DNA from: Rickettsia felis URRWXCal2 | GTDB taxonomy: Bacteria; Pseudomonadota; Alphaproteobacteria; Rickettsiales; Rickettsiaceae | DNA length: 64,000 nt | Direction: 5' to 3' | Assembly: GCA_000012145.1 (NCBI GenBank) | Contig: CP000053.1 | Span: 620,001-684,000 of the forward strand | Part shown: one piece after another, positions 49,573 through 60,623 of the stretch | How positions within the stretch are numbered: position 1 is the stretch's first letter | How the letters are laid out: every line of letters begins with the position of its first letter | Made by a program: the position numbers and the translations under genes | The notes under the pieces: model-generated | What the model saw: the letters and a program-made list of their open reading frames with translations, nothing else | Told to the model about the DNA's origin: nothing | The model's database searches: none

Positions 49573-50451
49573 TTACTTACTAACTTTTACGAGTTCTTTA
49601 AATAATTCTAAATCTACTCCATTATCGTTAAGATATTCAGGATGCCATTGAACGCCGATAACAAATTTATGTTTCGTTGATTCAATGGCTTCAATTATAC
49701 CGTCTTCTGCTTTTGCAGATACGATAAGGTCATTACCAAGTTGTTTAGCAGCCTGGTGATGAGTTGAATTAACCATAGTTTGTAGCTGATTATTAGCTAT
49801 TTTAGAGAGTTTAGTATTTGCTTCTATATTAATTGCATGTGAAACTATATTTTTAGGAGGTGGTTGTGTATGGTTAATTACAGTTCCAATAGACACCTTT
49901 CTGAACTCTACTTCTAGGGGTAATTTGTACGTCAATCCGGTACTCGCATCCTCACGTACGCTTTTGTACGCTGCGGTGGCAAGCACTTCCGTGTTTCCTT
50001 CAAATTCCTCCCTATAAGCGAGTTCAGAAAGGTGTCTAATATAATCAGGAATATGTTTAATAAGCGTGCCCTTAAAAATAACGTTTAATAGCTGCATACC
50101 TCGGCATATTCCTAAAACCGGAATATCTCTCTCTAATACTTTCTTTAAAACTAATATCTCAAAATTATCACGTTCTTCATTAGAAATTACTACATCTTCG
50201 GCGTATTCCGGTTCATAAAATTTAGGATGTATGTCCTCATCACCGCCTGGAATTACAACACCGTCAACAAGTTCTATAAGCTGATTTATTGTATCAGTTT
50301 GATAAGGTAATAATAGCGGTACACCACCGGCTGCAATAATTGCATCGGTATAGTTTCTTCGCAAGGCGTACCATGGAAAAGCAGCGTAAGTATATTTTTC
50401 ACAATTTTGAGCTAAATCAGGTGTAACACCTATTATCGGTTTCTTTTTCAT
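49573..50451 (-). CDS. Class I glutamine amidotransferase-like hydrolase (C26/PuuD type) with RPE1
   Basis: Members hydrolyse gamma-glutamyl bonds (such as gamma-glutamyl-GABA) in the cytoplasm. The nucleophile is Cys116 in LGICRGMQ, and VQWHPEY near the C-terminus holds the His and Glu. [11 protein letters not shown] is the oxyanion strand. The usual length is about 240-250; here it is 292 because 49 codons (about residues 139-187) are a complete RPE1 element. The insertion lies after the strand following the nucleophile elbow, in a surface loop. Activity is therefore likely kept. The substrate is not certain. Confidence 0.85.
   Translation of the reverse strand: MKKKPIIGVTPDLAQNCEKYTYAAFPWYALRRNYTDAIIAAGGVPLLLPYQTDTINQLIELVDGVVIPGGDEDIHPKFYEPEYAEDVVISNEERDNFEILVLKKVLERDIPVLGICRGMQLLNVIFKGTLIKHIPDYIRHLSELAYREEFEGNTEVLATAAYKSVREDASTGLTYKLPLEVEFRKVSIGTVINHTQPPPKNIVSHAINIEANTKLSKIANNQLQTMVNSTHHQAAKQLGNDLIVSAKAEDGIIEAIESTKHKFVIGVQWHPEYLNDNGVDLELFKELVKVSK
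49891..50037 (-). repeat. RPE1 palindromic element inside the C26 hydrolase gene
   Basis: 147 bp with terminal inverted repeats AGACACCTTTCTGAA and TTCAGAAAGGTGTCT. It is translated as [14 protein letters not shown]...[13 protein letters not shown], the RPE1 peptide known in many Rickettsia proteins. On the plus strand it is flanked by AAT on both sides, like the coxB copy. Confidence 0.9.
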
Positions 50452-50502
50452 TTTGTTATCGTTTTATTATTTTTCTTTCAGCTATGTTGTTCATAAAAGT
50501 CC

Positions 50503-50607
50503 CGTCATTGCGAGCCAGCATTTATGCTGGCGTGGCAATCTCAGGAGTTTTTTAAATTATCTTATGAGATTGCCGCGTCGTTGCTAACGCAACTCCTCGC
50601 AATGACG
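50503..50607. repeat. Palindromic repeat, family A
   Basis: CGTCATTGCGAGCCAGC to CTCCTCGCAATGACG, 105 bp. It lies between the end of coxA and the start of the C26 hydrolase gene, both on the minus strand. Confidence 0.85.
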
Positions 50608-50635
50608 ACTTGGCATCCGCACAGCAAAGCCACTA

Positions 50636-52261
<1,626 letters not shown>

Positions 52262-52289
52262 TCACTTTGTTTGTTCTTGTATAGCAATA

Positions 52290-52460
52290 TGTCATTCCTG
52301 CGAAAGCAGGAATCCAGGCTTTTCTTTCTTCGTCATTGCGAGAAGGCATTTATGCCGACGAAGCAATCACATGAAATTTAAGATAGATTTCGGCGTCGCT
52401 ACGCTCCTCGCAATGACAAGTATAAATATTTTCTGGATTCCTGCTTTCGCAGGAATGACA
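52290..52460. repeat. Family C palindrome with a family A element nested inside
   Basis: The outer element runs from GTCATTCCTGCGAAAGCAGGAATCC to GGATTCCTGCTTTCGCAGGAATGACA. Inside, at 52331-52418, lies a complete family A element (CGTCATTGCGAGAAG to CTCCTCGCAATGAC). The C element has been split by A at about its middle. Confidence 0.85.
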
Positions 52461-52483
52461 TCAAAAATATTGTATTATTTTCC

Positions 52484-53203
52484 CTAAAAATCAAAGTTAT
52501 ACTTAAGTTTTTTTCTTTTAAGATTATTTAAGTGTAATTTTAGTATTTTCTCGAGTTTTATTTGATCTTTTGGTTTATTTTTAGCTATTATATAATTTAC
52601 AAACCACAAAACTAGAAAAAATACAGGAGATTTTTTTAAAAGAGAAATTACTTTCTTTCGCAATTTTGGTATCACAATTGCTATATCCTCCAAAAGCGAC
52701 TCAGCATATATATTTTCACATCCCGTTATAGAATATTTTGAAAATCTTTTAATAAATGGTAAAACAGCCTTAAAATCTATTTTTCTAAATCTAAATACTA
52801 TATAGCTAAGTCCTTGAAATGCTGCTATATTTATTTCTTCATTTTCGTTTTTTTTAAGAAAATATAAACAAACTTCCAAAGCTTCTTGATAATTTAATGA
52901 ATTTTGACAAAAGCTTAAAATAAACTCTATTTTCTCTTCTTCATTATTTAAAGAATATATTAAATTTTTATCAGTAAATTTTTTTAGTCTTGTTTCGGTA
53001 AAAAAGTCGATACCGTTTTCAAAATATGCTAAATAAATCTTTCTTTTTAATCTTGGCACAAAATGAGTAATTTCACCTAAAACTTGTACAGTTTCTCCAT
53101 AAATACGTTTATTATTACTTTTTAAATTTTCAAATAATAAAGGTAATATTAAATTTTCTTTAATATTATAAAATCTACGTACTAAATACCTAAAGCCTGA
53201 CAT
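52484..53203 (-). CDS. HEAT-like repeat protein (C-terminal part)
   Basis: A 239-residue helical protein. Repeating helix pairs of about 35-40 residues can be followed (ILPLLFENLKSNNKRI, then GETVQVLGEITHF), as in HEAT-type scaffolds. The C-terminus has one hydrophobic helix (PVFFLVLWFVNYII) and a basic tail. Its ATG overlaps the previous frame's end by 22 bases. One base inserted in the overlap would join the two as ...CQALG-x-LVRRFYN..., a natural HEAT continuation, so this may be the second half of a frameshifted gene. The function is unknown. Confidence 0.55.
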   Translation of the reverse strand: MSGFRYLVRRFYNIKENLILPLLFENLKSNNKRIYGETVQVLGEITHFVPRLKRKIYLAYFENGIDFFTETRLKKFTDKNLIYSLNNEEEKIEFILSFCQNSLNYQEALEVCLYFLKKNENEEINIAAFQGLSYIVFRFRKIDFKAVLPFIKRFSKYSITGCENIYAESLLEDIAIVIPKLRKKVISLLKKSPVFFLVLWFVNYIIAKNKPKDQIKLEKILKLHLNNLKRKKLKYNFDF

Positions 53204-53376
53204 GTTGCAGCCTGTGATAACTCTTCGGGATTGCTTAATTTTCCTTCAATATAAGCCATTCCCTCATCATAATCTGCACAATTACCTACATACAAAGTGT
53301 AATAAAAAGCCTTGCTCCATTCAGGATCATTAATCACATCCGGTTGATTTCTATATTCTTCTTCGCTCATTAACAT
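53182..53376 (-). CDS. Small acidic protein, possible N-terminal part of the HEAT-like protein
   Basis: A 64-residue frame (MLMSEEEYRNQPDVI...QAATCQALGI) ending within the start of the HEAT-like frame. The end AATCQALG looks like the first helix of a HEAT repeat that is continued in the other frame by LVRRFYN. Start at 53376 or the next Met (two codons later). If intact, it would be an N-terminal segment of a ~295-residue protein. Confidence 0.5.
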   Translation of the reverse strand: MLMSEEEYRNQPDVINDPEWSKAFYYTLYVGNCADYDEGMAYIEGKLSNPEELSQAATCQALGI

Positions 53377-53451
53377 GATTCGTTACCTAATGGGTCATGG
53401 TTCTATTGTATGGATTAGTTCCATCTTCATCATCCTGTGGACAAGCCGTCT

Positions 53452-53614
53452 TTGTTGCATGGCTCGGAAAACGCGTTCGATGTCATTCCCGCGTAGGCGG
53501 GAATCCAGCATAAAGCGAGATTAATCGAGCTTTTAATTTTAAAAGCTCACTGCTTTTATGTTTGTTTTTTCTGGATTCCTGCTTTCACAGGGATGCATAG
53601 AAACCATGCAACAA
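53452..53614. repeat. Composite palindrome: family C with outer TTGTTGCATGG ends
   Basis: The family C core at 53481-53597 is framed by TTGTTGCATGG at 53452 and CCATGCAACAA ending at 53614. The structure is the same as at 33835-33997. Confidence 0.75.
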
Positions 53615-53653
53615 TACCAGACAAGCCACGGGATGGCATCATGAAAAACATAA

Positions 53654-54601
53654 TTAGTTAGCCGCCAATTTTGGATTCTTGCCATTCATGGCTGTCTTGT
53701 TCTTACTTGCAATCCAATTGTCGAAATCCTCTTTGCTTACTACTTCTATAGCAATCGGCATGAAGCCGTGATTGATGCCGCAAAGCTCCGAGCATTGTCC
53801 GTAATATACACCTTTCTTGGCAACTCTTGTCCATGTTTCATTAATTCTTCCAGGCACTGCATCTATTTTAAACCCAAGTGACGGAACGGCAAAACTATGT
53901 ATTACGTCACCTGCGGTAATGAGAAACCTTACGGTAGCATTTTCAGGTATAACAATTCGATTATCAACGTCTAATAATCTTTTTTGGTCAGGTTTTAAAT
54001 TCTCATCAGAGATCATTACGCTATCAAATTCTAAATTATCATGATCAGGATATATATAATGCCAATACCATTGATAACCTACTACTTTAATAGTTAAATC
54101 CGTTTCGGGTATTTTTTCGGCATGACGCAATATTCTAAAAGACGGCACTGCAATAATAACTAAAATTATAATAGGGATTACAGTCCAAATTATTTCTATT
54201 AAAACATTATGTGAAAATTTTGCCGGTACTGGATTATTTTTTGCATTAAATCTGATACATACAAAGCCAAGTAATCCGGCAACGAATAAAACAATAGCTG
54301 TTGAGATATAAAGCAGAAAATTATGAAAATGATGTAATTCCTCCATAATCGGACTTGCCGGAGGCTGGAACGTTACTTGCCAAGGTAACGGCTCGGAGGC
54401 AAAGCAATTACTACTAACAATCAAAAAACAAATTAAAGCAATAGACATCTTCCAAAATTTCGCTTCTAGAGGTAATTTATACGTCGAGCCTAGACTCGCA
54501 TCTGCACGATTGCTTATGTATGCTGCGGTACGAGGTGAAGTGTCTCCTTTAAATTCCTCTCTATAAGCTGGTTTGGAAAGATGTCTAATAATATTTTTCA
54601 T
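53654..54601 (-). CDS. coxB: Cytochrome c oxidase subunit II with RPE1 in its signal peptide
   Basis: Carries the CuA centre and passes electrons from cytochrome c to subunit I. It is 315 residues; two transmembrane segments follow the mature N-terminus, then the cupredoxin domain with [16 protein letters not shown] (both CuA Cys, His and Met). The QYWHYIYP-type aromatic patch (GYQWYWHY) is present. Residues 6-53 are RPE1. Removing it gives MKNII joined to [15 protein letters not shown], an ordinary signal peptide, so 54601 is the native start. A Met inside RPE1 (54448) could restart translation and give MSIALICFL, again a signal peptide. Confidence 0.95.
   Translation of the reverse strand: MKNIIRHLSKPAYREEFKGDTSPRTAAYISNRADASLGSTYKLPLEAKFWKMSIALICFLIVSSNCFASEPLPWQVTFQPPASPIMEELHHFHNFLLYISTAIVLFVAGLLGFVCIRFNAKNNPVPAKFSHNVLIEIIWTVIPIIILVIIAVPSFRILRHAEKIPETDLTIKVVGYQWYWHYIYPDHDNLEFDSVMISDENLKPDQKRLLDVDNRIVIPENATVRFLITAGDVIHSFAVPSLGFKIDAVPGRINETWTRVAKKGVYYGQCSELCGINHGFMPIAIEVVSKEDFDNWIASKNKTAMNGKNPKLAAN
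54443..54586 (-). repeat. RPE1 palindromic element in coxB
   Basis: 144 bp (48 codons) with terminal inverted repeats AGACATCTTCCAAA and TTTGGAAAGATGTCT. It is translated as [14 protein letters not shown]...[13 protein letters not shown] and flanked by AAT on both sides on the plus strand. Confidence 0.9.
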
Positions 54602-54684
54602 AGCACATATAAAGTTATTTCTATATATAATATAAATGTATATACAGTTTTATTAAAGTAAAAATCGATAAATTTTTGTAAAAA

Positions 54685-55239
54685 CTACATATTTTTAATA
54701 ATATTTGAGCTAGAAAGTGTTCCTATATTAGGATGTTGCAGTAAGTCAATAACTTCTATTACTTTCGCATTTATTAATTTTGCTTGAATTTGTTTATTTA
54801 TTAACTGAGGATCGTGTTTTGTTACAGCAATTACAGCAGGACAAATATTTTGTACTAATCGGGCGTAATCATTAAAATCTTTTAGTTTAGGTAATATAAG
54901 TACTTTATCAACAAATGTGAAAGAACTTAAAATTTTTGCTCGTTGTAATTGATTATGTATAGGTTGACGTTTTTTATATTTAATAATTGTTTCGTCAGGC
55001 TCTAAAGCAACTATTAAGTATTTACCTTGTTTTTTAGCTTTGCGTAGAAATTCTATATGACCGTAATGTAATAAATCAAAACAACCGCCTACTAGAACTA
55101 TTTCACTATTTATAGGGCAGTTTTTATTTAAAGAAATATTCTCATAATATTCTATTTTGGGCAGTTTGACAGCATTATGGTTAGATAAGCAGGACATAAG
55201 ATTTATAAAAATTAATAGAAATAGGAAAAGTCTAGGCAT
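54685..55239 (-). CDS. Cytidylyltransferase-fold protein with lipoprotein signal
   Basis: A 184-residue protein. From about residue 46, LVGGCFDLLHYGHIEFL gives the HxGH nucleotide-binding motif of the GCT/HldE-C family, and TLSSSNIIKNM at the end matches the ISSSxI/ISTT motif. The rest has the family's size (about 135). The first 17 residues (MPRLFLFLLIFINLMSC) are a bacterial lipoprotein signal with Cys17, which is unexpected since nucleotidyltransferases are cytosolic. It may be a recruited, membrane-facing protein or a gene whose start was fused to another signal sequence. The substrate is not assigned. Confidence 0.7.
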   Translation of the reverse strand: MPRLFLFLLIFINLMSCLSNHNAVKLPKIEYYENISLNKNCPINSEIVLVGGCFDLLHYGHIEFLRKAKKQGKYLIVALEPDETIIKYKKRQPIHNQLQRAKILSSFTFVDKVLILPKLKDFNDYARLVQNICPAVIAVTKHDPQLINKQIQAKLINAKVIEVIDLLQHPNIGTLSSSNIIKNM

Positions 55240-55423
55240 AATCTTTCTCTATATAAGTTAATGAAAATTAACTTATATAAAAAATTTAATTTTAATCAAT
55301 AAAAAACTAATAAAACAGAAATAAAACAAAATTTTATAATTTTCTATTGTAATTTGTTTATATATAGTTCATATTATTATTAGTAATGAAAAATTGATTC
55401 AAATAATCTTCAGAGCAATTTTA

Positions 55424-56788
55424 ATGAATGATACCGCACTATCTTATGATTTTAATGACATATTACCATCATCTTTTATTAGTGCACGTCTCAGGAAAAT
55501 TCTCACCTCTTCCTCCTTATTATTATTTATAGCATTAGTTGTTTTTGTCTCTTTTGCCGTTAATAATTATGTTAACGACACTTTATCCATAACTTTAGTA
55601 CAACCTGATAGTAATGAAGAAGAAACAATTTCATTTAAAGAAGTAGTAGTAAAAAAAGGCGATACTATAAAGTCAATTTTGATAGAACAACATATTCCTA
55701 AAAATGAAATAGAAAAAATTGTAAGTTTAATAAAAGAGGGAAAATTATCTTCTGCTCTTAAAATAGGACAGCAAATTACTTTTGAATATGAAACAAAAAT
55801 TACCGAAAACAAAGATGAAGATTTAACTTCAGAGGTAACATTCTTAAATAAAATCGTTATAATTATCGATAAGCTAAAAACTATTGAAGTAATTAGAGAA
55901 GGTGATAATTTCAAAGTTGCAGAAATTATAGTGCCTTTAACTAAGAAAGTTGCTAAATCATCGGTAAGTATTGAATCAAATTTTATGTCAGCCCTTAAAA
56001 AACTGGGTTTATCGAATAATAGTATAATAGAGCTGATTAATGCTTATGCTTATCAAATCGATTTTCAGCGTCAAATAAAAAGCGGCGATACTGCAACCGT
56101 AATAACGGAAAAATACGTAACGGAAGACGGTAAATTTTCTCATCACGGTAAAATCCTTTATGTTTCATTAAATCTTTCAGGAAAGGAATATAATATATAT
56201 CGCTATTCGCATGATAATAAGGCAAATAATCAGGTGTTTTTTTCCGAAGACGGTAAGAGCGTAAAGAGAAGCTTACTTAAAACTCCGTTAAAGGTTATAA
56301 AAGTTTCTTCGCATTACGGTAATAGAAAACATCCGATACTCGGTTATACTAAAATGCATAAAGGAGTTGATTTTGCAGCTCCAACCGGTACGCCTATATA
56401 TTCCGCAGGAAACGGAGTTATAACGGAGATAGGTTGGAAGTCGGGTTATGGAAAATTTATTCAGGTAAAACATAGTGGTACGCTATCTACTGCTTATGCT
56501 CATGCTTCAAATTTTGCAAAAAATTTAAAAGTAGGAAGCATAGTAAAACAGGGGCAGGTTATAGCATATGTCGGGAGTACCGGCAGAGCTACAGGTCCAC
56601 ATTTGCATTATGAAGTTAAAATTGACGGCAAACATGTTAATCCTATGTCGGTTAAAACAACACCGGGTGTAGAATTAAACGGAAAAAATTTAGAGAAATT
56701 TAAACAATTTAAAAAAGAAATAAAAACTTTAAATGTTAAGCTTGATAAGGAATTGCAAGTAGAGAAGGCAGCTGAGGTTTCTTTATAG
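55424..56788 (+). CDS. M23-family metallopeptidase with LysM-like region
   Basis: A periplasmic zinc endopeptidase or, if inactive, an amidase activator (NlpD/EnvC group). It is 454 residues from the ATG at 55424. There is an N-terminal transmembrane anchor (about 27-50), a LysM-like stretch ([17 protein letters not shown], about 76-92), a mid domain, and the peptidase domain (about 297-400): [15 protein letters not shown] with the first His and Asp zinc ligands, and GPHLHYEV with the last His pair. All zinc ligands are kept, so it is probably active on peptidoglycan cross-bridges. The frame starts ten codons earlier at 55394. Confidence 0.9.
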   Translation: MNDTALSYDFNDILPSSFISARLRKILTSSSLLLFIALVVFVSFAVNNYVNDTLSITLVQPDSNEEETISFKEVVVKKGDTIKSILIEQHIPKNEIEKIVSLIKEGKLSSALKIGQQITFEYETKITENKDEDLTSEVTFLNKIVIIIDKLKTIEVIREGDNFKVAEIIVPLTKKVAKSSVSIESNFMSALKKLGLSNNSIIELINAYAYQIDFQRQIKSGDTATVITEKYVTEDGKFSHHGKILYVSLNLSGKEYNIYRYSHDNKANNQVFFSEDGKSVKRSLLKTPLKVIKVSSHYGNRKHPILGYTKMHKGVDFAAPTGTPIYSAGNGVITEIGWKSGYGKFIQVKHSGTLSTAYAHASNFAKNLKVGSIVKQGQVIAYVGSTGRATGPHLHYEVKIDGKHVNPMSVKTTPGVELNGKNLEKFKQFKKEIKTLNVKLDKELQVEKAAEVSL

Positions 56789-56795
56789 AAAAATT

Positions 56796-56885
56796 GTCAT
56801 TGCGAGGAGCGAAGCATTGTTGCAATCTCGTGCCAAAGTCCTGAGATTGCTTCGTCGAAACTTGCAGTTTCTTCTCGCAATGACG
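56796..56885. repeat. Palindromic repeat, family A
   Basis: GTCATTGCGAGGAGC to TTCTCGCAATGACG. It produces a false extension of lspA upstream of 56940. It is followed by the motif CGATCCACGCAAAA. Confidence 0.8.
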
Positions 56886-56939
56886 ATAAAACCGATCCAC
56901 GCAAAAAATAACATAAGAGCCATCATTCACAAAACATCT

Positions 56940-57533
56940 ATGTTCCTACTCCTAAAAAAACTATATATAACATTTGCTCGTAGTAGTCGTATAATAATAA
57001 CCTTAGTGATTATTGATCAGTTAAGTAAATGGTGGTTTATTGATGATTTAAGATGGAAGCCGGGCTTAATGCTTAAGGTTACTTCTTTCTTAAATATGGT
57101 TTATACTTGGAATTACGGTATTAGTTTTGGTCTAATGCGTGAATATTATCAATATAGCAATGCTATTTTTTTAATAACTAACACGCTTATTGTCTGTTAT
57201 TTATATTATCTGATGATACGTTCAAAAACAATAGGGAGTTTTGCAGGTTATAGCTTTGTAATCGGCGGAGCTGTTGGTAATCTAATTGATAGATTTTTTA
57301 GAGGAGCAGTTTTTGACTTCATCCATTTTCATTATCAGAATTATAGCTTCCCCGTATTTAATTTAGCTGATTGCTTTATTACAATAGGAGTAATTATCTT
57401 AATAGAAGATTATTATAGTACTAAAAAAGTTATTGAAGAAAAGGCTAAAGGGAATTATGATAATGCTCAAATTGAAGCTATGGCTGAAAAAATTCGTAAT
57501 GCCGGTCATAACGGGGACGATATAGTGAATTAA
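56940..57533 (+). CDS. lspA: Lipoprotein signal peptidase
   Basis: An aspartyl peptidase in the inner membrane that cleaves prolipoproteins. It is 197 residues with four transmembrane segments and the conserved [36 protein letters not shown] and [11 protein letters not shown] blocks. The two catalytic Asp lie in NLID and NLAD. A hydrophilic C-terminal tail of about 35 residues extends beyond the usual end. ATG 56940 is used because earlier codons are palindrome sequence. A BamF-like lipoprotein follows, as in other alphaproteobacteria; the window encodes several lipoproteins that need this enzyme. Confidence 0.95.
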   Translation: MFLLLKKLYITFARSSRIIITLVIIDQLSKWWFIDDLRWKPGLMLKVTSFLNMVYTWNYGISFGLMREYYQYSNAIFLITNTLIVCYLYYLMIRSKTIGSFAGYSFVIGGAVGNLIDRFFRGAVFDFIHFHYQNYSFPVFNLADCFITIGVIILIEDYYSTKKVIEEKAKGNYDNAQIEAMAEKIRNAGHNGDDIVN

Positions 57534-57636
57534 CTTGGGCTAGGGACGGTTAATTTAAAAGCGAGACTGCACAGCGTATATATAATACGTGAGCACAGTC
57601 GAGGCTTGCAAAATTGATTGTTCCTAGTCCAAGTTA
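57533..57636. repeat. Palindromic element with AACTTGGGCTAGG ends
   Basis: AACTTGGGCTAGGGAC on the left and GTTCCTAGTCCAAGTT on the right, about 104 bp. The centre has TACGTGAGCAC, as in family B. It starts at the lspA stop and may be a diverged relative of family B. Confidence 0.65.
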
Positions 57637-57675
57637 AAAAATTATAAAATATAATTTTAATTAAAGGTGTATTAA

Positions 57676-57924
57676 GTGAAAAAGATTTTTTTATTAGTTA
57701 CTGTCTTATTAATTACTTCTGCTTGTAGTAAAAAGTTAAAAGAAACCGTAGGTATATCAACAGCCGGACCTAATGAGTATCAAGTACAGCGTGCTAAAGC
57801 ACTAGAAGTTCCGCCTCATTATTATTTGCCTGATCCCGGGAATAGTAAATCGACCTATAATAATATAAAAGGACAGGGTGAATTTAATGAAGGTGAACAA
57901 GCTTTAATGCAAGAGATAAACTAA
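57676..57924 (+). CDS. BamF-like (DUF3035) small lipoprotein
   Basis: An 82-residue lipoprotein: lipobox ITSAC (Cys17), then [24 protein letters not shown], the conserved stretch of the alphaproteobacterial BamF/DUF3035 family. In Caulobacter that family is part of the outer-membrane beta-barrel assembly complex. It lies after lspA, which is the usual neighbour. GTG start at 57676 with AAAGG upstream. It is shorter than most members, with a truncated tail. Confidence 0.8.
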
Positions 57925-57939
57925 GAATTGTTATTTTAA

Positions 57940-58039
57940 CGTCATTGCGAGGAGAGGCAAAGCCTCGACGTGGCAATCTCGAGAGTTTATATACTGTTTC
58001 ATGAGATTGCCGTGCTCCTTTCAGTCGCTCGCAATGACG
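57940..58039. repeat. Palindromic repeat, family A
   Basis: CGTCATTGCGAGGAG to GTCGCTCGCAATGACG, 100 bp. It lies in the 135-base gap before murD. Confidence 0.85.
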
Positions 58040-58059
58040 TTGTTCTTTCAAATTAACTC

Positions 58060-59409
58060 ATGAATTCTCATACAAAACAAAAAATAGGTGTTTTTGGGCT
58101 TGGTAAAACCGGTATATCGGTTTATGAAGAGCTGCAAGGTAAATGTGACGTAATTGTTTATGATGATTTAAAAGCAAATAGAGATATATTTGAAGAATTA
58201 TATACCAACAACTCAATTGCTGCTTTATCTGATTCAAGATGGCAAAATTTAGATAAAATTGTCTTAAGCCCTGGAATTCCTTTAACGCATAAGATAGCAG
58301 GTATTGCAAAAAATTTTAATATTCCAATCATTTCTGATATAGATTTATTATTTGAAAAATCAAAAAATTTAAACTTTATTGCCGTAACCGGTACAAACGG
58401 TAAAAGTACTACTACTGCTTTAATAAGCCATATCTTAAATAGTAACGGTTTAGACTATCCGGTTGCCGGTAATATTGGAGTTCCTGCTTTGCAAGCTAAA
58501 GCAAGTAAGGATGGATATATACTTGAATTGTCTTCTTTTCAGCTAGATCTAGTAAAAACCTTTACAGCTAAAATAGCAGTACTTCTTAATATCACTCCCG
58601 ACCATCTAGATAGACATCAAGACATGACCGGTTATATTGCAGCAAAATCTAAGATTTTTGATCGAATGGATAAAGATAGTTATGCAGCAATTAATATTGA
58701 TAATTATTATTGCCGTGAAATTTTTATGCTATTACAGCAAGAGCAGCGTATAAAACTAATTCCTTTTTCGGTTACTAAAATTCTTAAAAACGGCATTTCG
58801 GTAGTTGGTGATAAAATTAACGATAATGATATAAGTTATAAATTGCCGTTTAATAAAAATTTGCAAGGAACTCATAATTGCGAGAATATAGCTGCAAGCT
58901 ATGCAGTAGCCAAAATAATAGGAGTAGAGTCTAAAAAAATACTTGAGTCTATAAGTAGTTTTCAAAGTTTACCTCATAGAATGCAATATATCGGTAGTAT
59001 AAATAATATAGGTTTTTATAATGATAGTAAAGCAACAAATGCCATATCTGCCGTGCAATCAATTAAAGCACTAGATAATATTTACTGGCTTGCGGGAGGA
59101 ATCCCTAAAGAGGGTGGTATTGAGGAAATAAAGCCTTATTTTAGTAAAATTAAGAAAGCTTATTTTTATGGTCAAGCTAAAGAAATATTTGCAAAAACTG
59201 CTAAGAATATAGTAGATTTTGTAATATGCGATAATCTTGAGCAGGCTTTTGATCTGGCTTATAAGGATGCAGTAGGTGATAACGCGGAGGTAAAAAATAT
59301 CTTGTTAGCACCTAGTTGTAGCTCATATGATCAGTTTAAAAATTTTGAAGAGCGTGGCGAGTTGTTTATGAAGTTATCCAAACGTCATTGCGAGGAAATT
59401 ACAAAGTAA
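58060..59409 (+). CDS. murD: UDP-N-acetylmuramoylalanine-D-glutamate ligase
   Basis: Adds D-Glu to UDP-MurNAc-L-Ala, in the cytoplasm. It is 449 residues, with the N-terminal Rossmann domain ([11 protein letters not shown]), the ATP-binding GTNGKSTTT (about 111-119), ITPDHLDRH and the C-terminal ligase domain with NDSKATN. The last eight residues (RHCEEITK) and the stop come from a family A palindrome that begins at 59383, so the native C-terminus was cut. ftsW follows after the repeat. Confidence 0.96.
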   Translation: MNSHTKQKIGVFGLGKTGISVYEELQGKCDVIVYDDLKANRDIFEELYTNNSIAALSDSRWQNLDKIVLSPGIPLTHKIAGIAKNFNIPIISDIDLLFEKSKNLNFIAVTGTNGKSTTTALISHILNSNGLDYPVAGNIGVPALQAKASKDGYILELSSFQLDLVKTFTAKIAVLLNITPDHLDRHQDMTGYIAAKSKIFDRMDKDSYAAINIDNYYCREIFMLLQQEQRIKLIPFSVTKILKNGISVVGDKINDNDISYKLPFNKNLQGTHNCENIAASYAVAKIIGVESKKILESISSFQSLPHRMQYIGSINNIGFYNDSKATNAISAVQSIKALDNIYWLAGGIPKEGGIEEIKPYFSKIKKAYFYGQAKEIFAKTAKNIVDFVICDNLEQAFDLAYKDAVGDNAEVKNILLAPSCSSYDQFKNFEERGELFMKLSKRHCEEITK

Positions 59410-59474
59410 TTGACGAAGCAATCTCGGGCGAATTCCTGAGATTGCCACGCGGTCTTCGACCGCTCGCAATGACG
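59383..59474. repeat. Family A palindrome at the murD-ftsW junction
   Basis: CGTCATTGCGAGGAAATT to CCGCTCGCAATGACG. It supplies the murD stop codon and a false upstream extension of ftsW. Confidence 0.85.
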
Positions 59475-59489
59475 AAAAGGGCATATAAT

Positions 59490-60623
59490 ATGAATAACGA
59501 AATATCTAATAATTTTATAAAATTATGGTGGCGGAGTACCGATAGGCAAATAATAATTTCTTTAATTATCTTATTTGCTTTTAGTTTAATGCTGGTTACT
59601 ACCTCAGGTTCAGCAGTAGCAAGTAGAATAGGGCTTGAGGAAAGTTATTTTGCATCTAGACAAATATTTTATTTAGCTGCCGCTTCAGGGCTTATATTAT
59701 TATTTTCATGTCTTAATAAAAAATGGTTAAGGCGTTTTGCAATAGTTGGGTTTATTGCTAGTATAGTTTTATTAATAGCAGTTAAATTTTTTGGTTATGA
59801 AGTAAAAGGGGCAGTGCGATGGATTAATATTTTAGGCCTATCTATTCAGCCTTCGGAATTTATCAAACCGTTTTTTGCAGTCGTTACGGGCTGGATATTA
59901 TCGCTAAAATTTAATGATGATTTTCCAAGTTTTACGATTTGTGTAATACTTTATTCTATTGTTGCTATTCTCTTAATTATTCAGCCGGATTTTGGAATGC
60001 TTGTAATGATTACGGCAGTTTTCGGTATTCAGCTGTTTATTGCGGGTATGCCGATATTTTGGATTGTTCTAGCCGGTTTTTTAGGAATGATAGGAGTAAC
60101 TATCGCTTATTTTTGGTTACCGCACGTCACGCAAAGAATTAATTCATTTTTAGATCCCGATAGTAGCGAGAATTATCAAGTTAGTAAGTCTCTTAAGGCT
60201 TTTGAGCATGGCGGGTTATATGGACGAGGTCCAGGGGAGGGAGCAGTAAAGCAGGTACTACCCGATTCGCATACGGATTTTATTTTTGCTGTAGCAGGTG
60301 AGGAATTTGGTGCTATTATTTGCCTTATTGTTATAGGTATATTTGCTTTTATAGTATTAAGAAGTCTTATTAAGTTATTAAACGAAACAGATAAATTTGT
60401 ACAATTCGCTGCTAGTGGTATAATTGCACAATTAGGGCTTCAGGCAATAATTAATATGGGTGTGACCTTGCATTTACTTCCTACTAAAGGTATGACATTA
60501 CCGTTTATTAGTTACGGTGGTTCTTCAACGCTTGCAATAGCTATCGCTACCGGTATGCTTCTTGGCTTTACAAGACACCGAACTCCTTTAAATTCGTACA
60601 AAATTCGTAATATTGAAATATGA
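59490..60623 (+). CDS. ftsW: Peptidoglycan glycosyltransferase FtsW (SEDS family)
   Basis: A polytopic enzyme that polymerises lipid II at the division septum with its partner PBP. It is 377 residues, with about ten transmembrane segments and the SEDS hallmarks [15 protein letters not shown] (with the catalytic-region Glu), IQPDFGM, and the [14 protein letters not shown] loop. The C-terminal PFISYGGSS is present. ATG 59490 follows the palindrome. It overlaps murG by four bases. The dcw order murD-ftsW-murG is kept. Confidence 0.96.
   Translation: MNNEISNNFIKLWWRSTDRQIIISLIILFAFSLMLVTTSGSAVASRIGLEESYFASRQIFYLAAASGLILLFSCLNKKWLRRFAIVGFIASIVLLIAVKFFGYEVKGAVRWINILGLSIQPSEFIKPFFAVVTGWILSLKFNDDFPSFTICVILYSIVAILLIIQPDFGMLVMITAVFGIQLFIAGMPIFWIVLAGFLGMIGVTIAYFWLPHVTQRINSFLDPDSSENYQVSKSLKAFEHGGLYGRGPGEGAVKQVLPDSHTDFIFAVAGEEFGAIICLIVIGIFAFIVLRSLIKLLNETDKFVQFAASGIIAQLGLQAIINMGVTLHLLPTKGMTLPFISYGGSSTLAIAIATGMLLGFTRHRTPLNSYKIRNIEI

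Noticed and set aside
57676..57924. Frame read as a toxin or bacteriocin lysis protein because of its size and lipobox
   Set aside because: The [17 protein letters not shown] stretch and the lspA neighbour fit the BamF/DUF3035 family better.
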